Assembly: GCA_030340625.1 (NCBI GenBank)
Contig: JAOPHQ010002560.1
Location: forward strand, 146,501 to 210,500
From: Merluccius polli
Taxonomy: Eukaryota > Chordata > Actinopteri > Gadiformes > Merlucciidae
Length of the DNA: 64,000 nucleotides
Direction: 5' to 3'
Shown here one piece after another: positions 27,501 to 41,416 of this stretch (positions are counted from its first letter, which is position 1; each line of letters starts with the position of its first letter). Below the pieces are notes generated by a model. That model was not told the origin of the DNA. It did not search any database and saw nothing but the letters and a program-made list of their open reading frames with translations. The position numbers were made by a program, and so were the translations under genes.

Positions 27501-30500
27501 TGGTATGGGAACCTCTCAGTTAGATACAAGAACAAGCTGACCCAGGTAGTTAACCAGGCCAGTAAGATAATAGGGGTCAAGCAAATGCAGCTTCAGGAAA
27601 TATACAACCGTTCCATAACTAAAAAAGCCATCCAGATTTACAATGACACCACCCACCCTCTCAACCCTGCATTTGTTTTGATGCCGTCAGGAAGGAGGCT
27701 CAGAGTTCCCTTAGCTAAAAAAGCAGGGTATAAGAAGTCGTTTGTGCCATCGGCAGTGGACACTCTGAACCAGAGTATCTTTAAGTGAAACCTGTTGCTG
27801 CTGTATGATACCGTATCTATTCTTTGTATTGTGCTTATTTATTGATTGTATTTATTGTCTGTTTTATGTGCTGGCTGACTGTCAAGATGCCAAAGGCAAA
27901 TTTCCATTGTGTTTTAAATCATTGGACAATAAAGTCTTCTTATCTTATCTTATCTTAATATGTAAACAGGCTGGTGTTTCTGGCTAAAAACCTTTAAGAG
28001 ATGACATCTCTTATATTTAAAGTTCTAGAAAATCCATTGTTCAAACATCAATAAATACATGTTTCCAAATTCAATGAGTAATCACGTTAAATAATTGTGA
28101 TCTCAATATTGACCAAAATAATCGTGATTATGATTTTTGCCATAATCGAGCAGCCCTAAGTGAAAGGATGTGTTAATTTCAAGTTTACAGTATGTCTGGA
28201 GTGCTGGACCAATCAGCATGCTGCCTCACATGATGTCACAAGAGCCCATTATGATAACATAGTGGTCTTGTTTACACAAGCATTTTGAATATCTCTTTTA
28301 ATAGAATTTGAAATGGATGTGAGATCACGATGCAAAGAAAGATGTTTTCTTTGTTTAAACAAGTGGGAACGGTTGTATGAGAAATGTAGACAACTATTGT
28401 CAAAACCGCCTCCGGAGGTGGTGTATTCTACATTCAATCTAGATTGACGATAGGTTGTCATCTAGACTGAATCTCTCGGGTAAGCTTTGTCAAGTAACAT
28501 GCTTACACTGTATGAAAAGTGGTGTATCTGGAAATATCTGGACAAAGTAAACTTCCACCAAACATGCTGTTTGCCGGAGGTATTCGGGTGCCAGCAAACC
28601 TTTGTTATGCGGACCTGCAAACACCCGCAAATGTCTGAATACAGCTGTTAGACAGAGGTTTTCAGGCTTTCTCCCTTGCCCATTAGTAGTTCAGGTTAAC
28701 CCTGCAAAGCCCAAACATTTTTTTTCACCTTTCAGATGTTGTTGTAGGAGGCCTCTAATGCAGAAATTAAAGGGTAAGCAGACATATTTTATTCATTTAT
28801 TAAATTCTGGTCTTAACTCAGAATTTTAACAGAAAAAAACACATGTAGAACTTAGTTATAGTGAATTATCAACAACATTATATTTCTATTAGAGATTAGA
28901 GGCCTCTGGGTATAACAAAGGAAAGTGGTTGGGTACGATGGAGTATACACACGCTAAGTCTCGCTCCCGTAACTTTTCTCTGTTTAACCTTCCACCACCC
29001 CAACGATACCAACGAAATATGGCAGCCAAATCAACCAAACCAAGTAAAAACAAACACACTGTCAAATCCGATGATGAAGCTAGCCTACTAGATTCTAGGC
29101 TAGAAGTACACTGAACAGCCCTCTCTGTTGACTTAGGGCAACCACCTGGACACTCGAAGCAATGCTAGACCACATTCGAGCTAGTGTCAGACCCTGTTCA
29201 GAAGATTGACACGCTTGAGTCCAATGCCATCTGGGAAGCCTGGGCCAGGAGAGGCAAGCTACACTATCGAGGCACTCCCATTTGCCATCTATGAGGATTA
29301 CGCAGCGGAGGTGATGGAACAATGCTACAAATACAGAGAGGTGATGTCGGAGCTCTACAACCTGGGCCTCAAACCAGCCCTGCTTTTTCCTGCCAGGCTT
29401 ATTGTTGTGACGAAAGAGGGAGGTAGTAGGAGACTTTCTTCAGTTGCTGAGGCTAAAGACTTTATAGCATCAATCCGTCCTGATGCTAACTAGCTTGGGC
29501 ATGCTATTAGCCCCACCGACCGACTGCTAGATTAGCTAAGCTAATTAGATAGCCACTGTTTTGATATCCTCAACCTGACTGTTGCTAACCGGCCGGTTAG
29601 GTTCTTGACAGATCGTCCCCCAAACAGATCTCCCTATCTAAATCCGCCAATGTAGTGTTGAATTACGAATCCCAATTAGTTGAATTGAATGAGTAACACA
29701 CAGCAAGGTAACAACAACATACCCGTTGTAATAATACAAGTACACAGAAAATGAGAAAAAAAGAGAAAGAAGAAAAAACTACACCACCGATTAACGTTTG
29801 CTCCCCTTCAAAATGTAATAATACTTATACACCCTTAATGTCTAATAAACAGCTGTATTGAAAAACTTACCCAATCCACATCACATAAACACAAGTCAGC
29901 AGTGCCCTCTTTAAGAGAGAGCTGCAGATAAATGCTTAAAAAAACGATCAAGCCCGTTTACAACGTCAACTCAGTTTTAAAATTAAAACACAAAATAAAA
30001 GCTAATCACGTAATGCCATGGACCCGGTAGAAATGCTTCCTCCGCGGAGTCAAATATACGAGTCTGTCCGTTAATTGTAACACGCAGGCGGGCTGGATAG
30101 ATTAGGCCAACACATACTCCTTCCTTGTAGAGCAAAGACTTAATCGAAGGTGGCCCTCTTCTTGGCGAGTGTGGCGCTGAAATCTTCAAAGATCCTTGAT
30201 GGGATGCCCCTGATATGAGCCGTCCCGGTTGTTCTTAGCCCACAGCAGCACACGTTTCTTCTCGGCATATTTGTGGAAGTGAACAATGAAGGGCTGGGAT
30301 CGTTGTGGTGGTTTCGAACCCAAACTGGGGTGAGCGTAGTCCAGTTCCAAATCGGGATCCAGTAGAGCGTCTCCAACCACCTCCCTGAACATGAAGAAAC
30401 AAGCATCATTCCCCTCCATTCCCTCTGGGATGCCAATCACATGGAGGTTCTGTCGTTTGGAGCGCAAAACCAGGTCTTTCACAGCAAGCTGCAATCTTTC

Positions 30501-33500
30501 ATTCATTTGGGTAGTGGTCTCCAATTTAGATTTCAGTGTAGCCACTTAGTAATTCCATCTGAATGGTCACTGAGAGACGTTTCCATTCCAGCGATGGTGG
30601 TGGTGTGTGAGGCCACAGTGTCAGTGGTCTTTTGGATAGACGCTTGGATTGGAGCCAGGGAGGTGTTCAAGGAGGCGGTAACTTCAGCTATTACGCCTTT
30701 ACGTAGCTTCTCAAGCTCACCGACTAGCATATTGAGTGTTAGTGGCCGAGCCATAACTTCTGATGCACTGGGAGCCGTCTCGCCAGCAACTTTATCTTGC
30801 GGGCTAAAGTGTTAACTCAGTTGTAGGCTGGCTTCTGCCGCGACTGCTGATTTACTAATTTCAGCTCTAAAAAAGTTGCTGTGGTACTTCTTGCGACTTC
30901 TACTTCTTTTTAACACAAATCTGGGTGTAGATATTACAAAACGATAAGTATCAGGGAGCAAACGCCATGCGTCCGATCACCCCCCACGCCATAACCGGAA
31001 GCCAGTACAGAAATTCTAAATTAACATTTAATCAATCAATCAATCTTCTCCACAGTGTATCTTCCCCACACAACCAGGAGGTAACAACACATCTTTTGAA
31101 TGATGTGTCGATGGCTTTCCTGTTTATTGTTCTACTGTTTAGGCTGTATTGAGTAATACACAAACAACTTTTTCTCTCGCTCCAGCATCCTGCAAGACTT
31201 ATTATGAGGCTATTTGAAAGAGTTACAGGATGAACCAAAAAGGGAATCTACAGAAGAAAGAGGAGGGCAGGATCACCGTTTGCATGAGGCAAAGAAAGAG
31301 AAGAGTAAGTAATAATACATAATACAGTTTTTCTCAACTGCTTACACACCAATACTGGAACTTGAGACACAATGACCTAAACTTGAAACTCATGTACCTT
31401 ATCTTACACCAATTATGCACAAATACAAACACATTTCCTGCTTTTCACTCATTTTGCAGTTCTAAAACCCAGTTGCAAAACCCTACACACTCTCTCTATA
31501 TAGCACAGGTAACCTAATGTTTTCATGTAGAAAGTAGAGCCCGACCGATATATCGGCGGGCCGATATTAGGCATTTTCCAATATATTGGAATATCGGATT
31601 TTTAAATCACCAAATACTTGTATCGGTATCGGCCTTAAAATCCCATATCGGTCGGGCTCTAGTAGAAAGCACAGCCATTCAATATACAAAACTCATTACT
31701 AGGGATGTCCCGATCTGATCTCAAAGACTCAGTCTCGGGCTGATCAAGGCATTTTTTTACTGATAGGTATTGGCTATATTGAGCATGAACCTAAGCCCGA
31801 TCCTTCGTTTTACGTCAGCTGTCACGCGTGTCATAAACGAAGAGCACAATTTGTGGCAAGAGGCAGAAGCACAATTTGTGGCAGGACGCGGCTAAAATGT
31901 CTGCAGTGTGGAAATCTATCTATAAAGGCAGGAACCTCTGTGTGTCTGCTGTCTGCGTGCCTCCCATTCCATCAATTACCTTGACAGCCGTTCGCCGAAT
32001 CCACTTATGGATGTATCGCTCAGGACCCAGGGAAGTGCAGTGTCGAATTTGGTACAATTTGGACACACATGTTTAATATATTAATAATAAACTTTGAATA
32101 GAAAACTAGCGCACACCGGGAGTTGGCGTCACACCATGTTGGACTGTGGATGTAGTCTTCTCTCTCATTTACGCAACAGCAGGTCTTTTACTGGCAGCGG
32201 TTCGCTGACTGCACCAACACTTTTAAGTGGAATTGAGATTTCTGTTGTTCATTTTTAGTATACTAGTAATTTTACTATAATGCTGCATGGAGCGGAATTG
32301 TGATTTTTATTTGTTGTGACTGTGAATGTTAAAGTTAAGGTATTACACCACTTCGAAGTGGAATTGTGATTATATTACTCATTTTGAGTGTTCTAGTTTT
32401 ACTACAATAATGCACTAAGGGGAATTGATAAAAGCTAAAGAAATCTTTTAGTTTGTTTACTTGGTTATTTTGTAAATACATTTTAAAATTAAAATATCTG
32501 ACTTCCGGTGGGTTTTGGGGTATGGGTCCAAGAGGCTTTTGGCCTGTTACAGGTGCCCACCGAGTTTCATAAATTTCCATGAAACGTGGTACCGGGGCTG
32601 CATTTAAAAAATCCTGTAGGGGGCGCTACAACCACGACAAACACGATTTTTGGTATGTGAGCTCCGGGCAGTAGTCTACACGTGTCCTGTGAATTTCATA
32701 TTCGTAACTATTACGGTTTTCGTACAGTGATATACGCTGCCATTAGAGCGCCACCTCCATCGCACTTGGCGATGTGGAGATATAAACTTCTTAATTTTAA
32801 AGAGCGCCACCTAGTGGCGATGGCCTGAAATTTTGTACGATGCTTTATGAAGGTATAAGGAACTATTGACCCAAGTTTGGTGTCGAATAAACATACCAAA
32901 GTGGAACAATGGTCCACTTGCTTTTTTGACGTAAAATGTACACAAATGAAAATATTTATAGCGCGCTTATTTTTTGAAATATCAAAATACTTCCAATTAC
33001 TTTTTTTCATGGGACAGTTCATGAAGTTTTGTGCGAATTTGAGAAAGGCGCATAGTTGGAACCCGTAAACGTAGTATTGTGGAGTTTTCGCGCTGTAGCG
33101 CAAAAAAATTCCAGGCGGAAGTGGGCGTGGCCTATATGAGGAGGTGCAGCTCTAATGTCTGCATGCGTGGATATGAGGTTTTTCATTGTGCGACAAAGTA
33201 TGCGGGAGTTATTAGCGTTACGGATTTAGCTCAAAAACAGCACCACCTAGTGGTCTTCCAAGTGTGCGACATGAAAGTGACGCATAGAATATATACGTTT
33301 TCACCAGGCCTGATAACTTTGGCAAATAAAAAAGACTTTTCGTATATATTTTCAGGGGGTCAAAAATGCAGTGAAAGTGGCAAATAATAATAAGAATAAA
33401 CAGACCAATTTCAAGAGGGACCTTCCAGTTTTACTGGCTCGGTCCTTAAAAATACATTAAGGAACAGCTTGGGTGGAGGTAATTTTTTTCTTAATGCATT

Positions 33501-36500
33501 GCAGAGCTATTTAATTGTCAAGCAGAGCTATTTAATTATCAATCAGTCCAATACATTGGACTGATTTAATAACGTTAATGTACTTGAAGTATGCACTGTG
33601 CAACTGTATTATCTAGGGAAATACAAGTATCAGATCAGGTAGATACTCTACTACTTGTGTTTATAGTTTTGGGCAAATGGAGTATAGTTTCATGAAATGT
33701 GACTAAGCAGTTGTGAAAAACTAATTCCTCAGTAGTTCTTAGACTTTTTCCCCATTTGATGTTTTCAGTGGTCTAATTTCTGTTTACCCTGTGTTTTGCA
33801 GCTGCACAAGGCCAGAGCTAGTGTTCTTTAAACTGAGGAAGAGGCTGCAATATGGAAGACCACAACACTAGATATGATGTCTGAGGAGGAGGACCACATC
33901 TTGGATGGAAGGCCAGTGTGGGTTGTCCGGCTTCCAGCCCGTAGCAGAGTTGTCTGCACTGTGTGTGCTACAGATTAGACTGGATGCAGAACAAAATATG
34001 ATGTATCCACTGTTGTTTTGCACACTGTATTGTGTATTGTGTTTAGTTATTGTACTGAACTAAGCTGCACGAAGAACACCAAGTAAAATTCCTAGTGCAT
34101 GTAATGTACCATGGCGAATAAAGGTGATTCTGATTCTGATATTATATATTTTATTTATTTATAACTAAGTATTTGTGTAATTCATTTTTGTTTGTCAGAC
34201 TATCTATATAATCTACTTATGCACACAAAACAAAAACACCAATAATAATTATTATTATTATTATAATTATAATAAATCAAACCCCTCCCATTGGTCCACA
34301 CACTGGACCAATGTGGAGGGGTTTTAGAGGGGCAAGACACTGTGCCACCAATCCAAGGGTGAGACTTTTGACCAATTGAAGGATATCTTGTGGCCTAAGG
34401 TGTGAAATGCAAATGTTCCCTTGCAAGCACCCCCAGGGGATCATTCACCATGGCAACTGGTGGCCGAAGGTGTGAAATACAAATGTCCCTTGCAAGCGCC
34501 CCCAATCATGGTACATATCAAGGATTATTCCAGTCCGCGTAACAGCAGACAAACTCCCGGATACATCCGATTATATAACCGAGTATTCGGTTATGCAGGA
34601 TTATTCCAGTCCAGATACACCTCTTTTCACGTGGTGTTAGCTCATACATCTTCAGTCCTCAACCAACATAAAGTAAAGGGGGTCATATGCTCAATTTATC
34701 TGAAACATTGCTGTGCTGTGCCTACTTTCCTTACGATTCTGAGTCCACTCGTATACGTTGCATTTCAATTATTAAACATGACCCTGTATGTGTGTGCGCA
34801 TATCAAGCAGGGATCTCTGACAAACTGCCCCTACGTGAAAATAGGCTGACATCACAATGACGTAATACTGATGTCACAGTCACATATTTAACTACAATGA
34901 GTAACTACAATGATATATAATATACAGTACTATTTATGTATATATTTATGACATCACAAAATGATATTAGAAGCTGCTGACTCACTATGGCGTAGGAGAA
35001 GAGGAAGATGGTGTCCAGAGCTCCCAGGAAGAGTGTGGCCTCCTCTTCATCAGCAAACAACCTATTCTCCTCCCACGTCTCCCATGAGAAAACAAACAAA
35101 CGACAACATGATGTCATCGCAGGCATCTACTCTAACGCTGTACCATAATCAACCACTGCTAAATGACTAAAGAGTAAATGAACAGGCGTTACTGTGTTAG
35201 TTATCAGGTGAACAGATATGGGGGTACCTGGCTGGGTGAGAAGGCTGGTAGGCTGTCATTCTGGATGGAGGGAGTCCACTGAGCAGAGATGCTAACCTTT
35301 ACGTTGCTAAAGGTCTTCCTGGATGCATGCAGGAGAACATAGCTGTGGAAACAAGGCAGTGGTGGTTTGTCTGCTGTTTAAACCAGGTAATTTATTTAGT
35401 CAGTTATTTCCGATTCCTATAAACCTGGGAAGTGAGGTTCCGCTCCGATATCCCCTACAGTAAATCCCAATTGAAAATGATTTAGCACTAATTACAGCCA
35501 AACAATATAAAGTAGCTTAATTTGACATGGGAATAGATTATGTCATACTTTTACTCTTACAACCAATAGATGTAAATGTTTTACCTCAACTGCTGAGATG
35601 TGCTTTATATCGTTACATTCACTCATTTCCATCTACTACACTACCCATAAGCCTTGCCGATTGTCTTGCAACTACGAGAGCACAACAATTACCGTTCGCC
35701 ATGGACGTCGTTAGACCTGGGCATTCGGGGTTATAGCCCCGGATCTTTTGGGAATAACCCCGGATCTCTGTGCCGTGAAATAAAAAAATAAAAAACCATA
35801 ATACTGATGAAAATAGCCCCGCAGAGTAGACTTTGATGTGGTTGCATGACGCGCCTGTTTCTCAGCCTATTCTCGAGCCCTCGATTTGAACCGCGGACGG
35901 TTACAAAGTTAATTACCTTGATTCTATTGACCCTTTCTGGCGTTCGGTTTGACAACTGAAGGGAAATATAGTATCAATTTTCCTTTGATGGTCTGATGCA
36001 TTCTGTTCAAGGAAAAGTGAATTCACAGTGAATTCAACCCGGTCCACTTGACATCGGGTAGGTGCATGACAGCGTTTATTAGGCGCCCATATGGGCTATT
36101 CTAATTTCTCATGTTGGGTGCTGGTGTATGTGGTGCACTTTGGCAGAAGACACACACATTCACTTCCATACAGGCTACCCTTTACGTAAACATTAACCGA
36201 CTCAGTAGGCCTGCCCCGACGTGAGTCTAGTCACGTGACATGACGATTGTACAGATTGTACAGATTACAAATTGTGGACTTTTTTTTTTTTTTTAAGGCC
36301 AAAATGTTTAAGTTATTTATTTGACCAGCGCGTCCCCGTCATGTATACAGGGTTCCTACAGGTTTCTTCAAGTCAAATTCAAGTCTTTTTAAGACCTTTT
36401 TAAGACCATTTATATCAAAAATTAATACCTATTTCTCGGCCTATTTCACAGCCCTACCAGCAAAGAAAAATGAAATCCTTGAATTTCAGAGTATTCGTTT

Positions 36501-36531
36501 ATTCAACAAGTCCATTTATTTTTTCAAGTCA

Positions 36532-36576
<45 letters not shown>

Positions 36577-37153
36577 AAAATAGCAGTCCACAGTACTCCT
36601 GTACAGGTTAAATTCAAATAAAATAAAAATGATTCACACTCCAGAACAAAAGGTGGCGGTCATGCACCAATAAGCTGGATGCCAACTGGCGTTAAAAATA
36701 AAGAAGAAGAAAACCTCGTGCTAACAGCACCACAACACAGACCACAAACAAGTGTGGAGTGTGAATCAGTCAGTGTTCTGAGAATTTTCCCCGGGGCTGC
36801 GTTGCGTTACTGGCTCTTTATTTACGTTATTTGATCAAAATAATTGTGGTTGACAAATGAAACTTTTGATGAGAAATGCGATACAGATAAGCTACATACA
36901 ACACCATTTTTAAGACCCAGATATCAAAATTCAAGACTTTTTCAAGTCTTTTTAAGGTATTATTTCCAAATTCAGAAATTCAATGCTTTTAAGACTTTTT
37001 AAGACCCCGCGGAAACCTTGTGTATAACTGCAGTTTCATCCATTTGGCTTGGGGGGGGGTGACAGGTCAATATTTTTGGCCTCTTCATGACAGGTTCAGT
37101 GTGTGTTACGATCGCGCCCCCCGTCGGTCCGCAGTGTGTTACGATCGTCGGTC

Positions 37154-37184
<31 letters not shown>

Positions 37185-40100
37185 GCGATCGTGTTCTGGG
37201 CTACAGCCCCGGATCATTTCAATTGCTAGCGACGTCCATGCCGTTCGCAACAGAGAATGGCAACTAGGGTTGGGTATCGTTTGAAATATTTTGAGTCCGG
37301 TTCGGTTTCGATACCTGTAAAATGATGGTGGGTCGATACTTTATTTTATTTTTTATAGAAATGCCATGCAATTCTTTGTAAAGGTACCAGTTCCTAACAA
37401 TGCCAGAACCAATATGACACCTCTTTAAAAATAAAGACCAAACTGAATCAATTTTTGAAATTCTTCCATTTTTAATGGTAACTTATTTGGTAAGACATGA
37501 GCATCTTAGGCTTCGCGAAAAAGTATACTTAATTAAACAAATAAAATTGTCACTGTAGGTTATAAAAAAAATAGTGTCTTTGTTTATAGTTTGTTACTCT
37601 TTCCATTTGTAATAATACATTCTACCATAACTTATAGTAGCTGTAGACAACTTTTCAACTTTTCCCAACCTAGCGTTTCACAGTGGTATTATCTGTCTGT
37701 TTCCTCAAAGCCTAGCAACCACAAACACAAGATGCACATTTGTTTGGAAATCTCAGTGAAAGAAATTAAAGATGCATGTTCACTGAGGAGGTAAAGTGAA
37801 ATTGGCATCATTTTATTTGGGAACAGGCAAAAGCTATTGTAATGATGTGCATTGCATAGTAATACTATAGTTTGAGTATTGCTTTGCACAAACAAGTATC
37901 GGCAGCAGGGGTTGGCATCGGGGTGGAGGGGGAAGTAGAAGAAAACATTAAGAGGAAAACCGTGAGTTTATTCATTCATTTAGTCTATAATGAATACAGA
38001 AAGCATATACCAATTCTTTAGTATGTGTTGAGTAAAACAAACTGGGTTGGTAGCCTGACTGGATCGCTTGGCGAGTCACAACATGAGGTTTATTCAAGTA
38101 ATATACTCAATGCAACTAAAATATAGCATACACAGATATACACTCACCGGCCACTTTATTAGGTACACCTTGCTAGTACCGGGTTGGACCCCCTTTTGCC
38201 TTCAGAACTGCCTTAATCCTTCGTGGCACAGATTCAACAAGTCTAAAAAGTTGAATCATATTTATTGATTTCTATTGAAGAAAAAATAAGACAGGCTAAA
38301 ACACTTTAGAAAAAGTCTATCATTGATGTCCTATTCATTCCAGGGTTTATTTTTCCGATATGTGTAATATGTAAGGGATAATCCACGATGAGGTAGTATG
38401 GCCATGGTATAATGTACTTTATCGTGACTTGCAATTTGTCACTGGCTGTCGTGTCAGGCTTCCTGCGATCTTCTCCAGTGTGCTATATTTCGACATCACC
38501 CAGAATGACTTTCGCTACCCCCTCTTAACATCAGGAGGCAACATTCTGTAAATTGTACATTCATACATTGAATAAATTCAAACATGTGAGAAAGCAGTCA
38601 TGTCATACACCCCTAGAATGACAAGATTCTAAACTTTCTATAATAACCATTTTTAGCTAAATGCAACACAATTCCAACCCCAAACAAAATAATGAGCATG
38701 TAACACCAAGAGTTATGTATTTCATAACTCTTTTTCCCCGACATGTTATCTACACAATCTAAATATCATATGAAAGGTGACTCTGCTGACTCCAACAGTC
38801 CAAACCATATCACTCTGTGACCAAAAGTACTGGTATGTATATTTCTTACCAAGTATACATAGTCTACTATTAGATGGTTGGATTGAAACAATGTCAAGTA
38901 TAGCGATGGGTATCATTAAGATTTTAACAGTACAATTCTAGTACTATTCTTACCGATACTGCTTATCGATCTGGTACTCTCTCTCACTCTGGTTCCCCCA
39001 TGTTCGATACGTTTTACAATGACCACCCACCAGGAATGTCCTGTCATCAAAACTGAAAGTGACAATTATAGCAGCACTACTGTGGTGGTGTATTGAGGCA
39101 TACATCTCAATAGCAGCTTAGTTTTTTAAAGTAGGAAATAAACATTCAACAGATTTTGGTGAGATCAAGGGCCCTATTTTAACGATCTGAAATGCAGGGT
39201 CTGAAGCGAGCAGTAAAGGTGCATATAGGGCGTGTCCCAATCAACTTCTGCTAGTTTAACGATGGAAAAATGGTCGCAGCGCCAGGTGCATGGTCCAAAA
39301 AGGTTGTACTTAATCTCTTCATTAATCATGGGTGTGTTTTGGGTGTAACATGCAATAAACCAAATAGTGTCAGTGTCATCTCCCATTCCCTTGAAAAGCC
39401 AGGTGCGCTTGCACCTTGGCGGATTGCTATTATGATGGCGGATTTGCCAGGCGGTAAGAAGGAATGATTTTCAGGTGAGGAGACAGATCTGCTCGAGCAC
39501 GAAGTGAAAGCGCACAAGCAGGAATCCACCAAAGATACCTTAGGTGAAGCAGGCATGGGAGGCGCATGCGTGTCCTCGTCTCGGCGTTATAATGATGTCA
39601 GGAGACAGGTGAAAGAAAAGCTCAGTGCTCACCGAAAACAGCTGACGGAAAAGGGAGGACCACCACCTACTACCACTGAGGATCTGATGTCGGCGGAGGA
39701 CATCGCTGCCTCTACCATCACTGCAGAAAGTATTGCGGGATTTGGGGGGCTAGAGGTTGGCGTTTAAGGTAATGCAATAATAACAATACATCAATGTGTA
39801 CAAAACACGCAGGCTTCTTACAAAAATAATTTATTTTAACAAATGGTTTATAGCACCTGCAATCAGTCATTCTATAAATGAACTGTAAATGTCATGCAGC
39901 TCCGCTGGCTGAAGATCCTCAGGCCGGACCCAGTTGGCAGGAGCAGGAGGGAGAAGAGACGGTGGAACAACCACCATCGTGGTCAACAGGAGAGGTGGGC
40001 CGACCCAGATCCTGACGCCGGAACACCATCAGGCAGGACGACCACCCATTCCTGGAACTCCAGCAGACCGGATTTAATATGCTGGAGAGGGAATTGGGTG

Positions 40101-41384
40101 GAATCCAGCAGAGTGTTCGGTGGGTGAACACCCCCCTGAGCCGCATGGAGATGCTGCTGCGGCCCCTCGGACACATCGCGGACAGCCTGGGAAGGCTCGA
40201 TGAAGCAGTTGAGCACCTCGTTGCTGCAACACCACCGCCTCCTCCGTCCACCCGATCCATTAGGAGCACACTGCGCTCTGCTGCTCCTGGACCCTCCAGT
40301 GGCCAGTCCTGTGGTGCTCCCTATGTAAGGAAGACCATCAGTTTAAAATTTTGGTTCATTAATTTGGTTGCCTTCAGTCTTTTTTTTCTTCCGCTTCAGG
40401 TATCTTTGGTGGATTCCTGCTCGTTCCGTGGGTTGTTGTTTTTTTCAGTCATGAAGTAACGTGTAGAATCAGCTGGGATATAATTGCTGAAAGTATGAAT
40501 ACCTGATCACTGTAATCTCAATGTAAACAAATAATATTGTGTTAATATTGTTTGTTCAAAAATGGTTGAGATTCAAAAAGATGTTACAAAGATGGTTCAT
40601 ATGGTATGTTTTGTGAAAAACATTTGTAAAATGCATTGTGATTCCATTTCTTTATACTTTATTAAAAAAAATATATACAAACCATTCAACTTGCTTACCA
40701 GGCTATGACGCAGCTCTTCTGCCAACTGATTTCTCTTCACCCGTGCTTCTGCTGGTGTATTTGTGTTCATTGGCATCGGCACATGCAGTTCAGCATCACG
40801 CCTTCTAAAGTCCTGCAATCTCTCCTCATTAATGTCCAAGAGACATCCATGGCTCATGGCAATGCAACACACAACATGCCACAAAGAATGCTCCGACCTT
40901 CTGAGGGCTGTATTGTAATGTCCCCATAGACTTATCTAAACATCTAAAGCTCATTTTCAGCATGCCAAAAGTTCTCTCGATCACAGCTTGTGCTTTCGTG
41001 TGCTTTCGATTGAAAGACACTTCATGCACTGTTGTAGGCATGATATACAATGAAATCAGCCATGTCTTGAATGGGTAGCCATTGTGGAAGACTGCAGGAC
41101 TGACAGAGTTGGTCTGTATAAAGAAGTCATGGCTTGACTGGATAACTGACACATATCTAGCTATCACATAGCTTCTCTCTTCATACAGCTATTTCTCTTC
41201 CAATTTGACTTTTGTTGCTCTGTCTTACTAGGTCCACTAGCAGGGGCGGACTGGCAATCTGTGCGTTCTGGAAAAGTCCAGAACGGCCGTGTGGGTCTAC
41301 GGCCGTTGGGCCTTTTTTTGTTTTCGAATTTTTTTCTTTTGAAGCACCCCCCCCCCCCCCCCGTCAACAATCGTGCAGCACCCA

Positions 41385-41416
<32 letters not shown>

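Larger units (their letters stand above)
24840..27960 (+). mobile_element. L2/Rex-like LINE with endonuclease and RT, degraded
   Basis: An N-terminal leader, endonuclease (CLTETWTTED, LPGDFNKC, LGRSDHNVIHLL), linker, RT (LNDFRPIALTSLLSKCMERL, MDFSSAFNTVQP, GIPQGCVLSPLLF, KYADDMALV) and C-terminus ending SIFK at 27788. Stops and shifts at about 25335, 25410, 26172 and 26792. Ends AATAAAG plus (TCTTA)n. Related in order and motifs to the 15.9-kb LINE, but clearly diverged from it. Confidence 0.85.
23372..28158. mobile_element. hAT element interrupted by two LINE insertions
   Basis: 8-bp target duplication AGTGAAAG (23364-23371 and 28159-28166). Inverted ends TAGGGCTGGGCAATTAATCA and, from the right, TAGGGCTGCTCGATTATGGC. 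Body sequence remains at about 23372-23550, 24475-24800 and 27965-28158; LINEs fill the rest. No transposase domain is recognised in the remnants. Confidence 0.82.
31325..33721. mobile_element. possible Tc1/mariner-type element with nested insertions
   Basis: TA-flanked ends: CAGTTTTTCTCAACTGCTTA at the left and, read from the right, GTTTTTCACAACTGCTTAGT. No transposase is recognised; the interior is filled by a hAT MITE, a hAT fragment and a fish repeat. It could also be two unrelated fragments. Confidence 0.42.
35700..37240. mobile_element. hAT element, 1,541 bp, with nested insertion
   Basis: 8-bp duplication CCGTTCGC (35692-35699 and 37241-37248). Ends CATGGACGTCGTTAG and, from the right, CATGGACGTCGCTAGCAATT. 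A second palindrome, GGGTTATAGCCCCGGATC at 35728-35745, is mirrored as GGCTACAGCCCCGGATC at 37199-37215. No transposase. Confidence 0.82.

Noticed and set aside
33870..33980. Short plus-strand peptide MMSEEEDHILDGRPVWVVRL
   Set aside because: Vaguely similar in style to transposon accessory proteins, but too short and immediately stopped; not enough to call.
37020..37284. Gly- or Pro-rich open frames across the poly-G tract
   Set aside because: Produced by the homopolymer in three frames.
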